Assembly (NCBI RefSeq): GCF_003667705.1 | Contig: NZ_CP033019.1 | Span: 2,418,001-2,482,000, forward strand | Reading direction: 5' to 3' | DNA: 64,000 nt | DNA from: Janthinobacterium agaricidamnosum | Lineage (GTDB): Bacteria > Pseudomonadota > Gammaproteobacteria > Burkholderiales > Burkholderiaceae_D | Part shown: one piece after another, positions 7,377-19,981 of the stretch | Layout: the number at the start of each line of letters is the position of its first letter | Position numbering within the stretch: position 1 is the first letter of the stretch | Notes under the pieces: model-generated | Told to the model about the DNA's origin: nothing | The model's database searches: none | Seen by the model: only the letters and a program-made list of their open reading frames with translations | Translations under genes and position numbers: made by a program

Positions 7377-9182
7377 TCAGGTCTGCAGCACGTAACTGCC
7401 CGGCGCATCGCCCAGGTCGGGTCCCATGGCCGGCGGCGCCGCTTGCGCGCCCGGGCGTTCTGCCAGCCAGGCTTGCCAGGCGGGCCACCACGAACCGTCA
7501 TGGTGCGCCACCTCGCGCTGCCAGCTGTCCGCGTCGATGTAGGGCGCGTCGTGGCGGTGCGTGGCCAGCTGGTAGCTGCGGTGCGGCTGGCCCGGCGGCG
7601 AGACCACGCCCGCATTGTGGCCGCCCGAGGTGAGCAAAAAAGTGACGTCCGTGTCGGTCAGCAGCTGCAGCTTGTAGACGGAGCGCCACGGCGCCACGTG
7701 GTCCGTCAGTGTGCCGACGGCGAAGACGGGCGCCTTGATGTCGGGCAGGGCGATGTGGCGGCCCGCCGTGCGGTAGCGCCCTTCGGCCAGGTCGTTGTGC
7801 AGGAACAGACGGCGCAGGTATTCCGAATGCATGCGGCAGGGCATGCGCGTGGCATCCGCATTCCAGGCCATCAGGTCGCTGTCCTGTTCGTCGAGGCCAA
7901 GCAGATAATGGCGCAGCTGGCGCGACCAGATCAGGTCGTTCGAGCGCAGCAGCTGGAAGGCGCCCGCCATCTGTTTCGTATCGAGATAACCCTGCTTCCA
8001 CATGGCCGCTTCCAGGAAACTGACCTGGCTCTCGTCGATGAACAGCGACAGTTCGCCCGGTTCCTTGAAGTCCACTTGCGAGGCCAGCATGGTCAGGCTG
8101 GCCAGGCGCATATCGCCGTCGCGCGCCATTGTCGCGGCGGCGATCGCCAGCAGGGTGCCGCCCAGGCAATAGCCGGCCGCGTGCACCTGCGGCGCGCCCG
8201 TGATGCGGATGACGGCGTCGAGCGCCTCCATCACGCCCAGCTGACGGTAGTCTTCCAGCGACAGCTCGCGGTCTTCTTCCAGCGGATTTTTCCAGGAAAT
8301 CATGAACACCGTGTGGCCCTGGCCCACCAGGTAGCGCACCAGCGAATTGTGCGGCGACAGGTCGAGAATATAGAACTTCATGATCCATGCCGGCACGAAC
8401 AGCAGGGGCGTCGCATGCACCCGGGCGGTCGCGGGCGCGTATTGGATCAATTCGATCAAGTCGTTGCGGTAGACCACCTTGCCCGGCGTGACGGCCACGT
8501 TCACGCCCACTTTATACGTGCGCCGGTCGGGCGCATGCGCGCCCATGGCGGCGCGCTGCCAGTCCTCGGCCGCGTGGATCATGCCGCGCGTCAGGTTGGC
8601 GCCGCCGCTTGCCAGGGTGGCTTGCTGCACCACGGGATTGGTCAGCAGGAAGTTCGACGGCGCCAGCATGTCGAGCCACTGGCGCACGGTGAACGTGACG
8701 ACATCCTCGTGGTGCGGCGCGACGCCGCGCACGCCCGTGGTGGCGCGGTGCCACCATTGCTGCTGCAGCAGGAAGCCCTGGTAGACCAGGTTGTAGGGCC
8801 AGCGCCGCCAGGCCGGGTCTTCGAAGCGCCGGTCCTGCGGCAGCGGCGCGATGCACGGCGGCTCGGCGGCGCCGCCAGCGATGGCCGATTGCATGGCGTA
8901 CTGTTGCCAGCGGCCGATCTTCTTCCACGCTTCCTGCAGCAGGGCTTGCTGCTTTGATGGCGCCAGCGCCAGATGGCTGAGCCAGTCGGCATAGGCGTTG
9001 CCCAGCGCGGCCGGCGAAATACCGCCCGTAAACTTGCCCAGCCAGGCATTCAGCAGCAGGTCCAGGGTGGCGCCTTCCGGCGCGCTTTCCGGGTAGTCGG
9101 GCGCCGGTACGCCTTGCCAGGCGCTGCCCAGGCGCTCATGTTCCACGTTGTGCTGCGCATCGCTCGGCTGCGTCTTGCTCAT
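7377..9182 (-). CDS. phaC: Class I poly(3-hydroxyalkanoate) synthase
   Basis: A 601-residue PHA synthase that polymerises hydroxyacyl-CoA into storage granules. The N-terminal PhaC domain spans about 60-235, followed by the alpha/beta hydrolase core. The lipase-like box GYCLGG puts the catalytic cysteine at C339, and the other triad residues are visible in GTLTDHVAPW (Asp) and SGGHNAGVV (His). The blocks FVPAWIMKFYILDLSPHNS and FMISWKNP are diagnostic of class I enzymes. AGGAG lies close upstream of the ATG. No phaA or phaB gene is adjacent. Expression probably depends on the Anr-type promoter directly upstream. Confidence 0.96.
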   Translation of the reverse strand: MSKTQPSDAQHNVEHERLGSAWQGVPAPDYPESAPEGATLDLLLNAWLGKFTGGISPAALGNAYADWLSHLALAPSKQQALLQEAWKKIGRWQQYAMQSAIAGGAAEPPCIAPLPQDRRFEDPAWRRWPYNLVYQGFLLQQQWWHRATTGVRGVAPHHEDVVTFTVRQWLDMLAPSNFLLTNPVVQQATLASGGANLTRGMIHAAEDWQRAAMGAHAPDRRTYKVGVNVAVTPGKVVYRNDLIELIQYAPATARVHATPLLFVPAWIMKFYILDLSPHNSLVRYLVGQGHTVFMISWKNPLEEDRELSLEDYRQLGVMEALDAVIRITGAPQVHAAGYCLGGTLLAIAAATMARDGDMRLASLTMLASQVDFKEPGELSLFIDESQVSFLEAAMWKQGYLDTKQMAGAFQLLRSNDLIWSRQLRHYLLGLDEQDSDLMAWNADATRMPCRMHSEYLRRLFLHNDLAEGRYRTAGRHIALPDIKAPVFAVGTLTDHVAPWRSVYKLQLLTDTDVTFLLTSGGHNAGVVSPPGQPHRSYQLATHRHDAPYIDADSWQREVAHHDGSWWPAWQAWLAERPGAQAAPPAMGPDLGDAPGSYVLQT

Positions 9183-9199
9183 CCACGGCTCCTGTCATT

Positions 9200-9244
9200 T
9201 TTTTACAGGATAGCAAGAGCTTGTTTAAAAAATTATGATCTACA

Positions 9245-9248
<4 letters not shown>
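9200..9248 (-). promoter_or_regulatory. Anr/FNR-type promoter ahead of phaC and the stress protein gene
   Basis: On the minus strand the 14-mer TTGATGTAGATCAT (9248 to 9235) matches the FNR/Anr pattern TTGAT-N4-ATCAA at 9 of 10 fixed positions. A -10 hexamer TATCCT lies at 9212-9207. The box centre is 29.5 bases from the -10, so it falls at -41.5 of a start near 9200, exactly the class II activator position. The box overlaps the stop codon of the upstream kinase gene. Confidence 0.75.
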
Positions 9249-12735
<3,487 letters not shown>

Positions 12736-12739
<4 letters not shown>

Positions 12740-13878
12740 GCTTCGCTCAACACAGTCACGGTCATCGTCTGGTTGTGCAGCTGGCAGCTGCCATGCGGCT
12801 GGGCGATGCCGATTTCGCCGTTGGAGTAAAAGCCGGCGATGCAGGACGCGCCGCCCAGCAGGTCGGCCACCGCTTCGACCTCTTCCTCGGCCCGGTCGCC
12901 CATCACCAGCTTGCGGCCCACGCAGCTGACCAGCAGGGCCAGCTGGTCGCCCTGCGCATCGGCATGGGGCACGACGCCGCGCGCGGCCGTCTCGGCCCCG
13001 TCGATCAGCCGGTTGGTACTGGAATGCATGAGCTTCAGGTAGCCGTCGGCGAGGATGTCGCCGGCCAGGGTCAGCGAACCCTGTTCTTCGTCGACGGCGA
13101 GGATGGTGCGGAAGACATTGCTTTTTTCATGCGCGGCCGTGAGCATTTCAAACGGGAACAGCAGGCCGGAAGCGGGCAGATCGCGCGCATGGTCGCCCAG
13201 GTACAGCTTGTAGATGTCGAGCGCCCGCGCGCCATCGAGGCCATACAGCACGTTGTCGACGCAGCGCGTCACCTTGCGCGCGGGGCCGAACGCTTCCCAG
13301 CCCGCATGGCTGCCGTAGCCGAGGCGGATATGCTCGCCGTACAGGCCGACGGCGACGATGGTATTGTCGGCCGCGCCGCGCGGACCCAGGGTCCAGGTCT
13401 GGCGAAAGGCGCCGCCGTCCGCCGCCAGCCCGCCCGACACCGTCACGCCCGGCGGCAGGTTCGCCTGCAGGCCGGCGATGAGCGCGCTGCCGTTGATGGC
13501 CACGCCCGTGCCCAGCATGAAGACGGCCGTCAGACCGTCCTGCGGCAGCGCCTGCGCCAGGCGCTCGCCCGCCTCGTGCGAATCGGCCATGTCGCAGATG
13601 ATGGCGTCGGCAATCGCCACCGTCGTGCGGGCGAAGCGGATGGCCGTGATGACGCAGCTGTCGTCGTAGACGCGCTTGCCGGCGATCTCGCCGGCCGTGG
13701 AGCAGCCGGCGATGACGGCGCCGGGCAGCTGGCGGCGCAGCGCCGCGTTCAGGCCGGGCGTGGCAAAGTAGGGGCAGGCGCCGAACACCAGCACCAGGTC
13801 GGGCGCCATGGCGGCCAGAGGTGCCAGGGCGGCATCGAAGTCGGCATGGTTTTTCAGGATCAGTTGTTGCACGCGCAT
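12736..13878 (-). CDS. FIST-domain sensor protein
   Basis: A 380-residue protein read from ATG 13878 (MRVQQLILKN); the frame is open further upstream but lacks homology-like sequence there. It has FIST_N (about 30-220, with VFGACPYF, GCSTAGEI and VSGGLAADGG) and FIST_C (about 225-365, with LYLGDHA and GFYSNGEIG). FIST proteins are thought to sense small ligands, perhaps amino acids, and to feed kinases or chemotaxis proteins. It overlaps the hybrid kinase gene by four bases and starts 14 bases after the response-regulator gene, so it is a stable part of this operon. Confidence 0.9.
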
Positions 13879-13892
13879 GGCGGGCTCCTCGC

Positions 13893-14951
13893 TTACAGTG
13901 GGTGGGCGTGTTGCGGGACGGGGTCGGGCAGGCTGTCGCGGATGGCCAGCACCTCGTCCCAGGCGCCCAGGAAGGCGTCGAGGCACAGCGGGCAGAAATG
14001 GCTGCCCCTGTTTTGCTCCAGGTACTGGCGTGCCTCGGCCAACGGCCAGGCCGGCTTGTACGGGCGCTCCGAACTCAGCGCGTCGAAGACGTCGGCCACG
14101 GCGACGATGCGCGCCGACAGCGGTATCTGCTCCTCCGCCAGGCCGTCCGGATAGCCGCTGCCGTCGTATTTTTCGTGGTGGCCGCAGGCGATTTCCTCGG
14201 CCAGGCGGATCAGCGGCGAGTCGCTGCCGGCGAGGATATGGCCGCCGATTTTCGCGTGCTGGCGCATGATGGCCATCTCATCGGGGTCCAGCCGCCCCGG
14301 CTTGAGCAGGATATGGTCGGGCGTGGCCAGCTTGCCCACGTCGTGCATGGGCGCCGCCTTGAGCAGCAGGTCCTGCCATTGTGCGTCGAGGCCCAGTTCC
14401 CTGGCGATCAGCGCCGAGTAGCGCGCCATGCGCATGATGTGGGCGCCCGTTTCGGGGTCGCGGAATTCGGCCGCCCGCGCCAGGCGCGTAACCAGTTCCA
14501 TCTCCCTGGCCGTGACGTTGGCGATCGCCTGTTCCACTTCGTGTTCGAGCAGCTTGGCGCGGTCGGCCAGCATGGTTTGCGCCGTGCGCAGGGCCAGCAG
14601 GTTGCGCACGCGCAGGCTGAACTCGATGGTGTCGACGGGCTTGGTGAGAAACTCCGTCACGCCCAGCGAAAAAGCCTGTTTGCGCACGGCGTGGTCGTTT
14701 TCGGTGGTCACCATGATGATGGGGATGTCGGCCATGCCCGGCATCTTGCGGAAAATGCTGAGGAACTCGTTGCCCGACAGGCTGGGCATCCGGTAGTCGA
14801 GCAAGACCAGGTCCGGCACATGCGACTCGCACCAGTACAGCGCATCGACGGGATCATTCATGCAGACGGGTTCGATGCTGCTGGCCTTGCCCGCCAGGGT
14901 CGCCAGCAGGCTCAGGTTGGTGTCGTTGTCATCGACGATCAGGATGCTCAT
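13893..14951 (-). CDS. Response regulator with HD-GYP c-di-GMP phosphodiesterase domain
   Basis: A 352-residue RpfG-type protein. The receiver domain has acidic residues D7/D8 and phospho-acceptor D52 (LVLLDYRMP), with K104 in FLTKP. A linker helix leads to the HD-GYP domain: HD at 203-204 (MHDVGK) and HHEKYDGSGYPDG at 258-270, with the typical FDALSSERPYKPAW. It should hydrolyse c-di-GMP when phosphorylated, opposing the diguanylate cyclase in the same operon. It is the natural output of the hybrid kinase encoded two genes later. Confidence 0.94.
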   Translation of the reverse strand: MSILIVDDNDTNLSLLATLAGKASSIEPVCMNDPVDALYWCESHVPDLVLLDYRMPSLSGNEFLSIFRKMPGMADIPIIMVTTENDHAVRKQAFSLGVTEFLTKPVDTIEFSLRVRNLLALRTAQTMLADRAKLLEHEVEQAIANVTAREMELVTRLARAAEFRDPETGAHIMRMARYSALIARELGLDAQWQDLLLKAAPMHDVGKLATPDHILLKPGRLDPDEMAIMRQHAKIGGHILAGSDSPLIRLAEEIACGHHEKYDGSGYPDGLAEEQIPLSARIVAVADVFDALSSERPYKPAWPLAEARQYLEQNRGSHFCPLCLDAFLGAWDEVLAIRDSLPDPVPQHAHPL

Positions 14952-15003
14952 GGTGTCTCCGGCGGATGGCGGTCAGGTGGCGGGCGGGACGGCGACAGCC
15001 GCC

Positions 15004-15507
15004 TCAGGCGGCCAGCTTGCCCATGGCGTGCATGCCCATGCCCGCCAGCAGGCTGTCGATGTCGAGCACGATCAGCATGCGCTCGTCGAGGGCGCCGATG
15101 GCCGTCACGTGGCCGGCCATGGCTGAACCGTGCAGTTGCGGCGGCGGCTTGATCTGCGCCGGCGCCAGCGGCACCACGTCGGCCACGCGGTCGACCACGA
15201 TGCCGGTGGCGCCATGCGCGAAGATCAGGATGATCACCACGGTCGAGGCGTCGTAAGCGGGTTCGGCCTGGCCCAGCGCGATGCGCAGGTCGACCAGCGG
15301 CACAATGCTGCCGCGCAGGTGGATGAACCCCTTGAGGAAGGCGGGTGCGTTGGCGATGCGGGTGACGGCGCCGTAGCCGCGGATTTCCTGCACCAGGCCG
15401 ATGTCGATCGCATATTCCTCCTTGCCGAGTCCGAAGACCAGCAATTCCCGGGCATCCGCTTGCGCCAGCTGGCTCGCTGCTGCGGCATGTGTCGTGATGG
15501 TTTCCAT
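15004..15507 (-). CDS. cheW: CheW-type coupling protein
   Basis: A CheW-domain protein of 167 residues read from METITTHAAA. The conserved FGLGKEEYAIDIGLVQEI start, the block GFIHLRGSIVPLVDLR and VVDRVADVVPL are all present. CheW normally links chemoreceptors to CheA. Here it sits alone between c-di-GMP genes with no CheA nearby, so it may couple a receptor (for example the Aer-like protein encoded divergently) to the local hybrid kinase, or serve the general chemotaxis array. The gap to the next gene is 52 bases and to the cyclase gene 60 bases. Confidence 0.9.
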   Translation of the reverse strand: METITTHAAAASQLAQADARELLVFGLGKEEYAIDIGLVQEIRGYGAVTRIANAPAFLKGFIHLRGSIVPLVDLRIALGQAEPAYDASTVVIILIFAHGATGIVVDRVADVVPLAPAQIKPPPQLHGSAMAGHVTAIGALDERMLIVLDIDSLLAGMGMHAMGKLAA

Positions 15508-15567
15508 GTGCTTGCTCCTGTCAGGTGCTGCGTGATGCATGAAACTGCGAAGGGTGTCGGGCGGGAT

Positions 15568-16470
15568 TCAAGCCTGCTCGACGCGGTTGCGGCCATTGTT
15601 CTTGGCCTGGTACAGCGCGGCGTCTGCTTGCATGAAGGCCGCCTTCCAGTCGCCGTTGTCGGGCAGCGGCGCCATTCCGATGCTGATCGTCACCGGAATG
15701 GACAGCTTGCCGAACTCGAAACGCGTCTCTTCCACGGCGCGGCGTATGCGCTCGGCCACCTGGCAGGCCATGCTCATGTTCGTATGCGGGAACAGGAAAC
15801 CGAATTCCTCGCCTCCCACGCGGGCGACGACGTCCGAGGCCCGCGCCTGGAACTGGAACACGGCGGCGATGGTTTGCAGGACGGCATCGCCGGCGGCATG
15901 GCCATGCTGGTCGTTGACGTGTTTGAAGAAGTCGATGTCGGCGATGCCGATGGCCAGTGGGGTGTGGGCGCGTCTGGCACGCGCGGCCGCGCGCACGGCT
16001 TCGACCTCGAAGGCGCGGCGGTTGGGCAGATGGGTCAGCGGGTCGCTCAGGGCGATGCGCTGCAACTGCTGCCAACGGGCCGCATTCTGCTGTTCGAGCG
16101 CGCGCTCGCGGCGCTGGTCGATAAAAAAGGCGCCCATGTAGTTTTCGTCGCCGAGCTTGCCCAGGTCCATGGCCTTGAGCACGATGGGCAGCATGGAGCC
16201 GTCGTGGTGGCGAATGGCGAAATGGCGTTTGTGCCCAAGTACCCTGGACTTCTTTTCGCCGGCCAGATAGGCGCCGATCTGCGCGCCATGCTGCTCGCGC
16301 ACGGCATCCGGCAGCAGCGCTTCGATCTGCTGGCCCGCCAGGCTGCCCTGCGCATAGCCGCTCAGCGCATACATGGCGTCGTTCGCATACTGGATGCGTG
16401 AAGCGGTGTCGATGATGACGGCAGCGTCTTCTGCGGCGTCGAGCAAGCGCAAGGCCAGGACTTTGTTCAT
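15568..16470 (-). CDS. PAS-GGDEF diguanylate cyclase
   Basis: A 300-residue protein read from ATG 16470 (MNKVLALRLL). A PAS domain covers about 8-125. The GGDEF domain begins near residue 135 (ALSDPLTHLPNRRAF) and has the active-site motif GGEEF at 219-223. The inhibitory I-site RASD lies at 210-213, exactly five residues before the active site, so product inhibition is expected. It makes c-di-GMP. It is the first gene of the minus-strand signalling operon and the divergent neighbour of a chemoreceptor gene. Confidence 0.93.
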   Translation of the reverse strand: MNKVLALRLLDAAEDAAVIIDTASRIQYANDAMYALSGYAQGSLAGQQIEALLPDAVREQHGAQIGAYLAGEKKSRVLGHKRHFAIRHHDGSMLPIVLKAMDLGKLGDENYMGAFFIDQRRERALEQQNAARWQQLQRIALSDPLTHLPNRRAFEVEAVRAAARARRAHTPLAIGIADIDFFKHVNDQHGHAAGDAVLQTIAAVFQFQARASDVVARVGGEEFGFLFPHTNMSMACQVAERIRRAVEETRFEFGKLSIPVTISIGMAPLPDNGDWKAAFMQADAALYQAKNNGRNRVEQA

Positions 16471-16942
16471 GCGTATCTCCCTACATTGGTGCGGATTTCC
16501 CGAGTGGCGAAAGGCACGATGTCGTCGCATCGTTTTCGGTTCCCCATATCAATCATCATACCTCAAATAAAATAGAATGCAATGAATTTCATGATTTTAA
16601 TGATTTGTGTTTGCCGTGCAACTGCCGTCCTGTTTGCGATATTGCCTCGAGACGCTTTGTTTTTCCTCTGTTGAGGCGAAAATCTATCCATTTGTCATCA
16701 TTTCAAAAGTGATAAATTCGTTTAAATTTTTCATTTAAATGTTGTAATTGGTTAAATCATGGAGCAAAATGAATTTGATCTAAGTCAAAAAGATGGCAAA
16801 TAGAGGCAAGTTGTTGGCAAGGCGCCTCTCGTCACTTGTCAGGATCTGTGCAGGAAAGAGCAGTGTTGTTCAGGCCAGGGCGCGAGCCCGCTTCTTTTCG
16901 GGTGGCGCCGCCATTCGCTTGTGTAGGACAGGGGAGACAGAA
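16471..16942. other. Divergent intergenic region between diguanylate cyclase and chemoreceptor
   Basis: These 472 bases are strikingly AT-rich compared with the surroundings, especially 16550-16790, and should hold the promoters of both divergent units. The only motif I can support is the Anr-type box at 16775-16788. No convincing small gene is seen; the chemoreceptor frame is open through 16793-16942 but the sequence there is not protein-like. Confidence 0.5.
16775..16788 (+). promoter_or_regulatory. Candidate Anr/FNR box upstream of Aer-like chemoreceptor
   Basis: TTGATCTAAGTCAA fits the Anr pattern TTGAT-N4-GTCAA perfectly and the FNR pattern at 9 of 10 positions. It is 155 bases before the chosen start of the chemoreceptor. 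No good -10 element is seen 41.5 bases downstream of its centre, so its mode of action is unclear. Anr control of an aerotaxis receptor is known in Pseudomonas. Confidence 0.5.
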
Positions 16943-18601
16943 ATGCGTACAAATATGCCGGTAACGAACAGGGAATATGTGCTTCATGACGGTCAGACGG
17001 TGGTATCGAAGACTGACCTGAAGGGCAACATCACCTATGTCAACCAGGATTTCATCGATATCAGCGGCTTTTCGGCCGAGGAGCTGATCGGCGCGCCGCA
17101 AAACATCGTGCGCCATCCGGATATGCCGGCCGAGGCCTTCGCCGACTTCTGGCGCACCATCAAGAGCGGCAAGGCGTGGACGGGCATGGTCAAGAACCGC
17201 TGCAAGAATGGCGATTACTACTGGGTGGAAGCGAATGCCGCGCCGATGCTGGAAAATGGCCAGATGGTGGGCTACACCTCGATCCGCGTCAAGCCCAGCC
17301 GGGAACAGGTGGCCGCTGCCGAGCAGGCATACCAGGCCATCAAGCAAGGCGGCACGACGCTGGAAGTGCGCGAGGGCGTGGCCGTGCACCGCTCGCTCGT
17401 GCGGCGCCTGAATCCGCTGGCGCAACTGACGCTGCGCGCCCGGATGTCCCTCGTGTTCGGCTCGCTGGCGCTGCTGTTCGTTGCCGCGCCGGCCATCTCC
17501 TATGTGGCGTCGGGACACGCCGGCATGCCGATGCTGTTCAGCACTCTCTGCGGCGTGGTGTCGTGCGCGGCCGGCGGCTACACCGTGCAGCGCGCGGCCG
17601 TGGTGCCGCTGGAGCGCATGCGCGGCGATATCGAGCGCATGAGCGCGGGCGACCTGTCGGGCAACATCAGCGCCAGCGGCAACGACGAACTGACGGCGGT
17701 GGCGCAGGCGCTGCGCGTCCTGCAGACGAACGTCAAGCTGCTGGTCGGGCAAATCAAGGAATCGACGGGCGTGGTGGGCCGCGGCGCGGAGGAAATCGCC
17801 GCAGGCAATGCGAACCTGTCGCGGCGCACGGAGTCGCAGGCCAGCGCACTGGAAGAGACGGCGTCGTCCATGGAAGAACTGACCGGCACGGTCAGGCAGA
17901 ATGCCGACAATGCGCGCGAGGCGAACCGCCTCGTCAGTACCGCCTCCGAGACCGCGCACAAGGGCGAACAAGCCATGTCGCAGGTGATTGCCACCATGGG
18001 CTCGATCCAGGACAGCTCGCGCAAGATCGTCGACATCATCGGCGTGATCGACGGCATCGCCTTCCAGACGAATATCCTGGCGCTGAATGCGGCCGTCGAG
18101 GCGGCGCGGGCCGGGGAACAGGGGCGCGGCTTTGCCGTGGTGGCGTCCGAGGTGCGCAGCCTGGCGCACCGCTCGGCGCAGGCGGCCAAGGAAATCAAGG
18201 TGCTGATCGGCGATTCGGTGGACAAGGTGGGGGCGGGCAGCCGGCTGGTGCAGGACGCCGGCAAGACGATGGGCGATATCGAGCAGTCGGTGCGCCAGGT
18301 GGCCGGCTACATGGCGGACATTACGGCGGCCAGCCAGGAGCAGAGCGAGGGTATCGAACAAATCAACCAGGCCATCACGCAGATGGACGACGTGACGCAG
18401 CAAAATGCGGCCCTGGTCGAGCAGGCCGCCGCCGCCGCGGCCGGCATGCAGCAGCAGGCCGTGCAACTGGCGACGCTGGTCGATTCCTTCCAGCTGGTGC
18501 GCAGTGTGGCGGCCGGCGCGGCGGCCCGGCCGGCAGCCCGGGCTGCCGCGCCGCGCAAGCAGTTATCAGTGACGAGCCTGCTGAAACCGCAGCTGGCGTG
18601 A
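16943..18601 (+). CDS. Aer-like PAS methyl-accepting chemotaxis protein
   Basis: A 552-residue chemoreceptor read from ATG 16943, which follows GGGGAGA. The N-terminal PAS domain (about 20-120) has the Aer-type pattern ([41 protein letters not shown]), which in Aer binds FAD and senses redox state or oxygen. Two membrane segments lie at about 165-205 ([19 protein letters not shown] and the following one). Then come a HAMP domain and a long signalling domain with the conserved tip [18 protein letters not shown]. There is no periplasmic sensor domain, consistent with intracellular redox sensing. Probable role: aerotaxis. Confidence 0.9.
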   Translation: MRTNMPVTNREYVLHDGQTVVSKTDLKGNITYVNQDFIDISGFSAEELIGAPQNIVRHPDMPAEAFADFWRTIKSGKAWTGMVKNRCKNGDYYWVEANAAPMLENGQMVGYTSIRVKPSREQVAAAEQAYQAIKQGGTTLEVREGVAVHRSLVRRLNPLAQLTLRARMSLVFGSLALLFVAAPAISYVASGHAGMPMLFSTLCGVVSCAAGGYTVQRAAVVPLERMRGDIERMSAGDLSGNISASGNDELTAVAQALRVLQTNVKLLVGQIKESTGVVGRGAEEIAAGNANLSRRTESQASALEETASSMEELTGTVRQNADNAREANRLVSTASETAHKGEQAMSQVIATMGSIQDSSRKIVDIIGVIDGIAFQTNILALNAAVEAARAGEQGRGFAVVASEVRSLAHRSAQAAKEIKVLIGDSVDKVGAGSRLVQDAGKTMGDIEQSVRQVAGYMADITAASQEQSEGIEQINQAITQMDDVTQQNAALVEQAAAAAAGMQQQAVQLATLVDSFQLVRSVAAGAAARPAARAAAPRKQLSVTSLLKPQLA

Positions 18602-18635
18602 TGCCGCGCCAGGCGCTGGCGCTGGAAAAGCCCGC

Positions 18636-19922
18636 TTACACCGCCTGGCTGACGGCATGAATCAGCAGGCCGGCCAGGCCGCCCACGATGGTGCCGTTGA
18701 TGCGGATGAATTGCAGGTCGCGCCCGATGGCCAGTTCGATGCGCTCGCTCATTTCTTCCTTGCTCCACAAGTCCAGGCGGGCGGCGATGAAGGCGCCCAC
18801 TTCGCCCCGGTAGCGCCGCACCAGCGCGCCGCTGCCGGCGACGATGGCGCCGTTCAGCCATGCCCGGGCATGCTCGTCCTTGCCCAGCACCTGACCCGTG
18901 TTGCGCGCCAGGCTGGCGACGGCTTGCGCCAGCACGGGCGCGTCGGCGTGCAGGTCGGCCAGCACGCGCGCGCGGATGGCGTCCCACAGCTCGCCAAGCA
19001 TCGCTTGCACCGTATCGCTGGCGATCAGCTGCAGCTGGTAGCGGCGCACCGTGTCCTGCCACTGCGGATCGGCCTTCAGGTGCAGCGCGCTGTCGGCGAT
19101 CCAGCCGGCGATGCGCTGGCGCAGCGGGTGGGCCGGGTCGATGCGCACGGCGAGGGCGAATTTTTGCAGCGAGGCGATCATGCGCGGCTCGTACGCTTTC
19201 ACGGCCTTTTTCACGAGCGCGTTCTCGATCTGGAAGGCGCCCAGCACGAAGTCGCCGATGGCGGCGTGGTGCGCCTCGTCGTCCAGGTAGGCGGCGCCCC
19301 GGTCGAGCAGGAAGTCCAGCAGCTGCTGCGGCTTGCCGTCGGCGATCAGCGCGTCGATGCAGTCGGCCGCCACGTCCGATACGTTCAGCTGGCCCAGGTA
19401 GCTGCTGGCCTGCTCGCGCAGCAGGCGGCCCAGCGTGTCGTGGTCGGCCATCGCCAGCAGCTGTTTCACCACGCCGGCGCTGGCCATCCCCAGTTGCCGC
19501 GCGTGGACCTCGTCACTGAGCCAGGCGCCCAGGCGCGCGGCGGGATCGGCTTGCACGATGCGCTCGGCGATGCCTTGCTCGGTAATGAAATGGTTTTCCA
19601 CGAAGGTGCCCAGGCTGCGCCCGATGTCGGCCTTGCTGTTCGGGATGATGGCCGTATGCCACAGGGGGATGCCCAGCGGGTGGCGGAACAGGGCGACGAC
19701 GGCGAACCAGTCGGCGATCGCGCCCACCATGGATGCTTCGGCGAATGCCTCCACATAGCCCCAGGCGGGGTGGCCGCCCCGTTGCAAGCGGGCCACGGCG
19801 AAGACCAGCGCGGCGAGCAGCAGCAGGCCGGCGGCCAGCAGCTGCATGCTGCGCAGGCGCGCGCGCTTGAGCTGGTCCGTGCTCTGGTCCAGCTGGGCGA
19901 TAAGGTCGGGGGAAGGTTGCAT
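18636..19922 (-). CDS. DUF445 membrane protein
   Basis: A 428-residue DUF445-family protein read from ATG 19922. A membrane helix lies at about 25-42 (MQLLAAGLLLLAALVFAVA). The family hallmark block ASMVGAIADWFAVVALFRHP follows at about 60-80, then NSKADIGRSLGTFVENHF. A second hydrophobic segment (ATIVGGLAGLLIHAV) closes the C-terminus. The function of the family is unknown. The frame stays open upstream through the permease gene in another reading frame, but that extension is only a GC-rich shadow. Confidence 0.88.
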   Translation of the reverse strand: MQPSPDLIAQLDQSTDQLKRARLRSMQLLAAGLLLLAALVFAVARLQRGGHPAWGYVEAFAEASMVGAIADWFAVVALFRHPLGIPLWHTAIIPNSKADIGRSLGTFVENHFITEQGIAERIVQADPAARLGAWLSDEVHARQLGMASAGVVKQLLAMADHDTLGRLLREQASSYLGQLNVSDVAADCIDALIADGKPQQLLDFLLDRGAAYLDDEAHHAAIGDFVLGAFQIENALVKKAVKAYEPRMIASLQKFALAVRIDPAHPLRQRIAGWIADSALHLKADPQWQDTVRRYQLQLIASDTVQAMLGELWDAIRARVLADLHADAPVLAQAVASLARNTGQVLGKDEHARAWLNGAIVAGSGALVRRYRGEVGAFIAARLDLWSKEEMSERIELAIGRDLQFIRINGTIVGGLAGLLIHAVSQAV

Positions 19923-19981
19923 GGATGGCGGTCTGCACGGTTGCGAGACCGCCATCTTACTGCGATGGCGCAGTGACGGGC

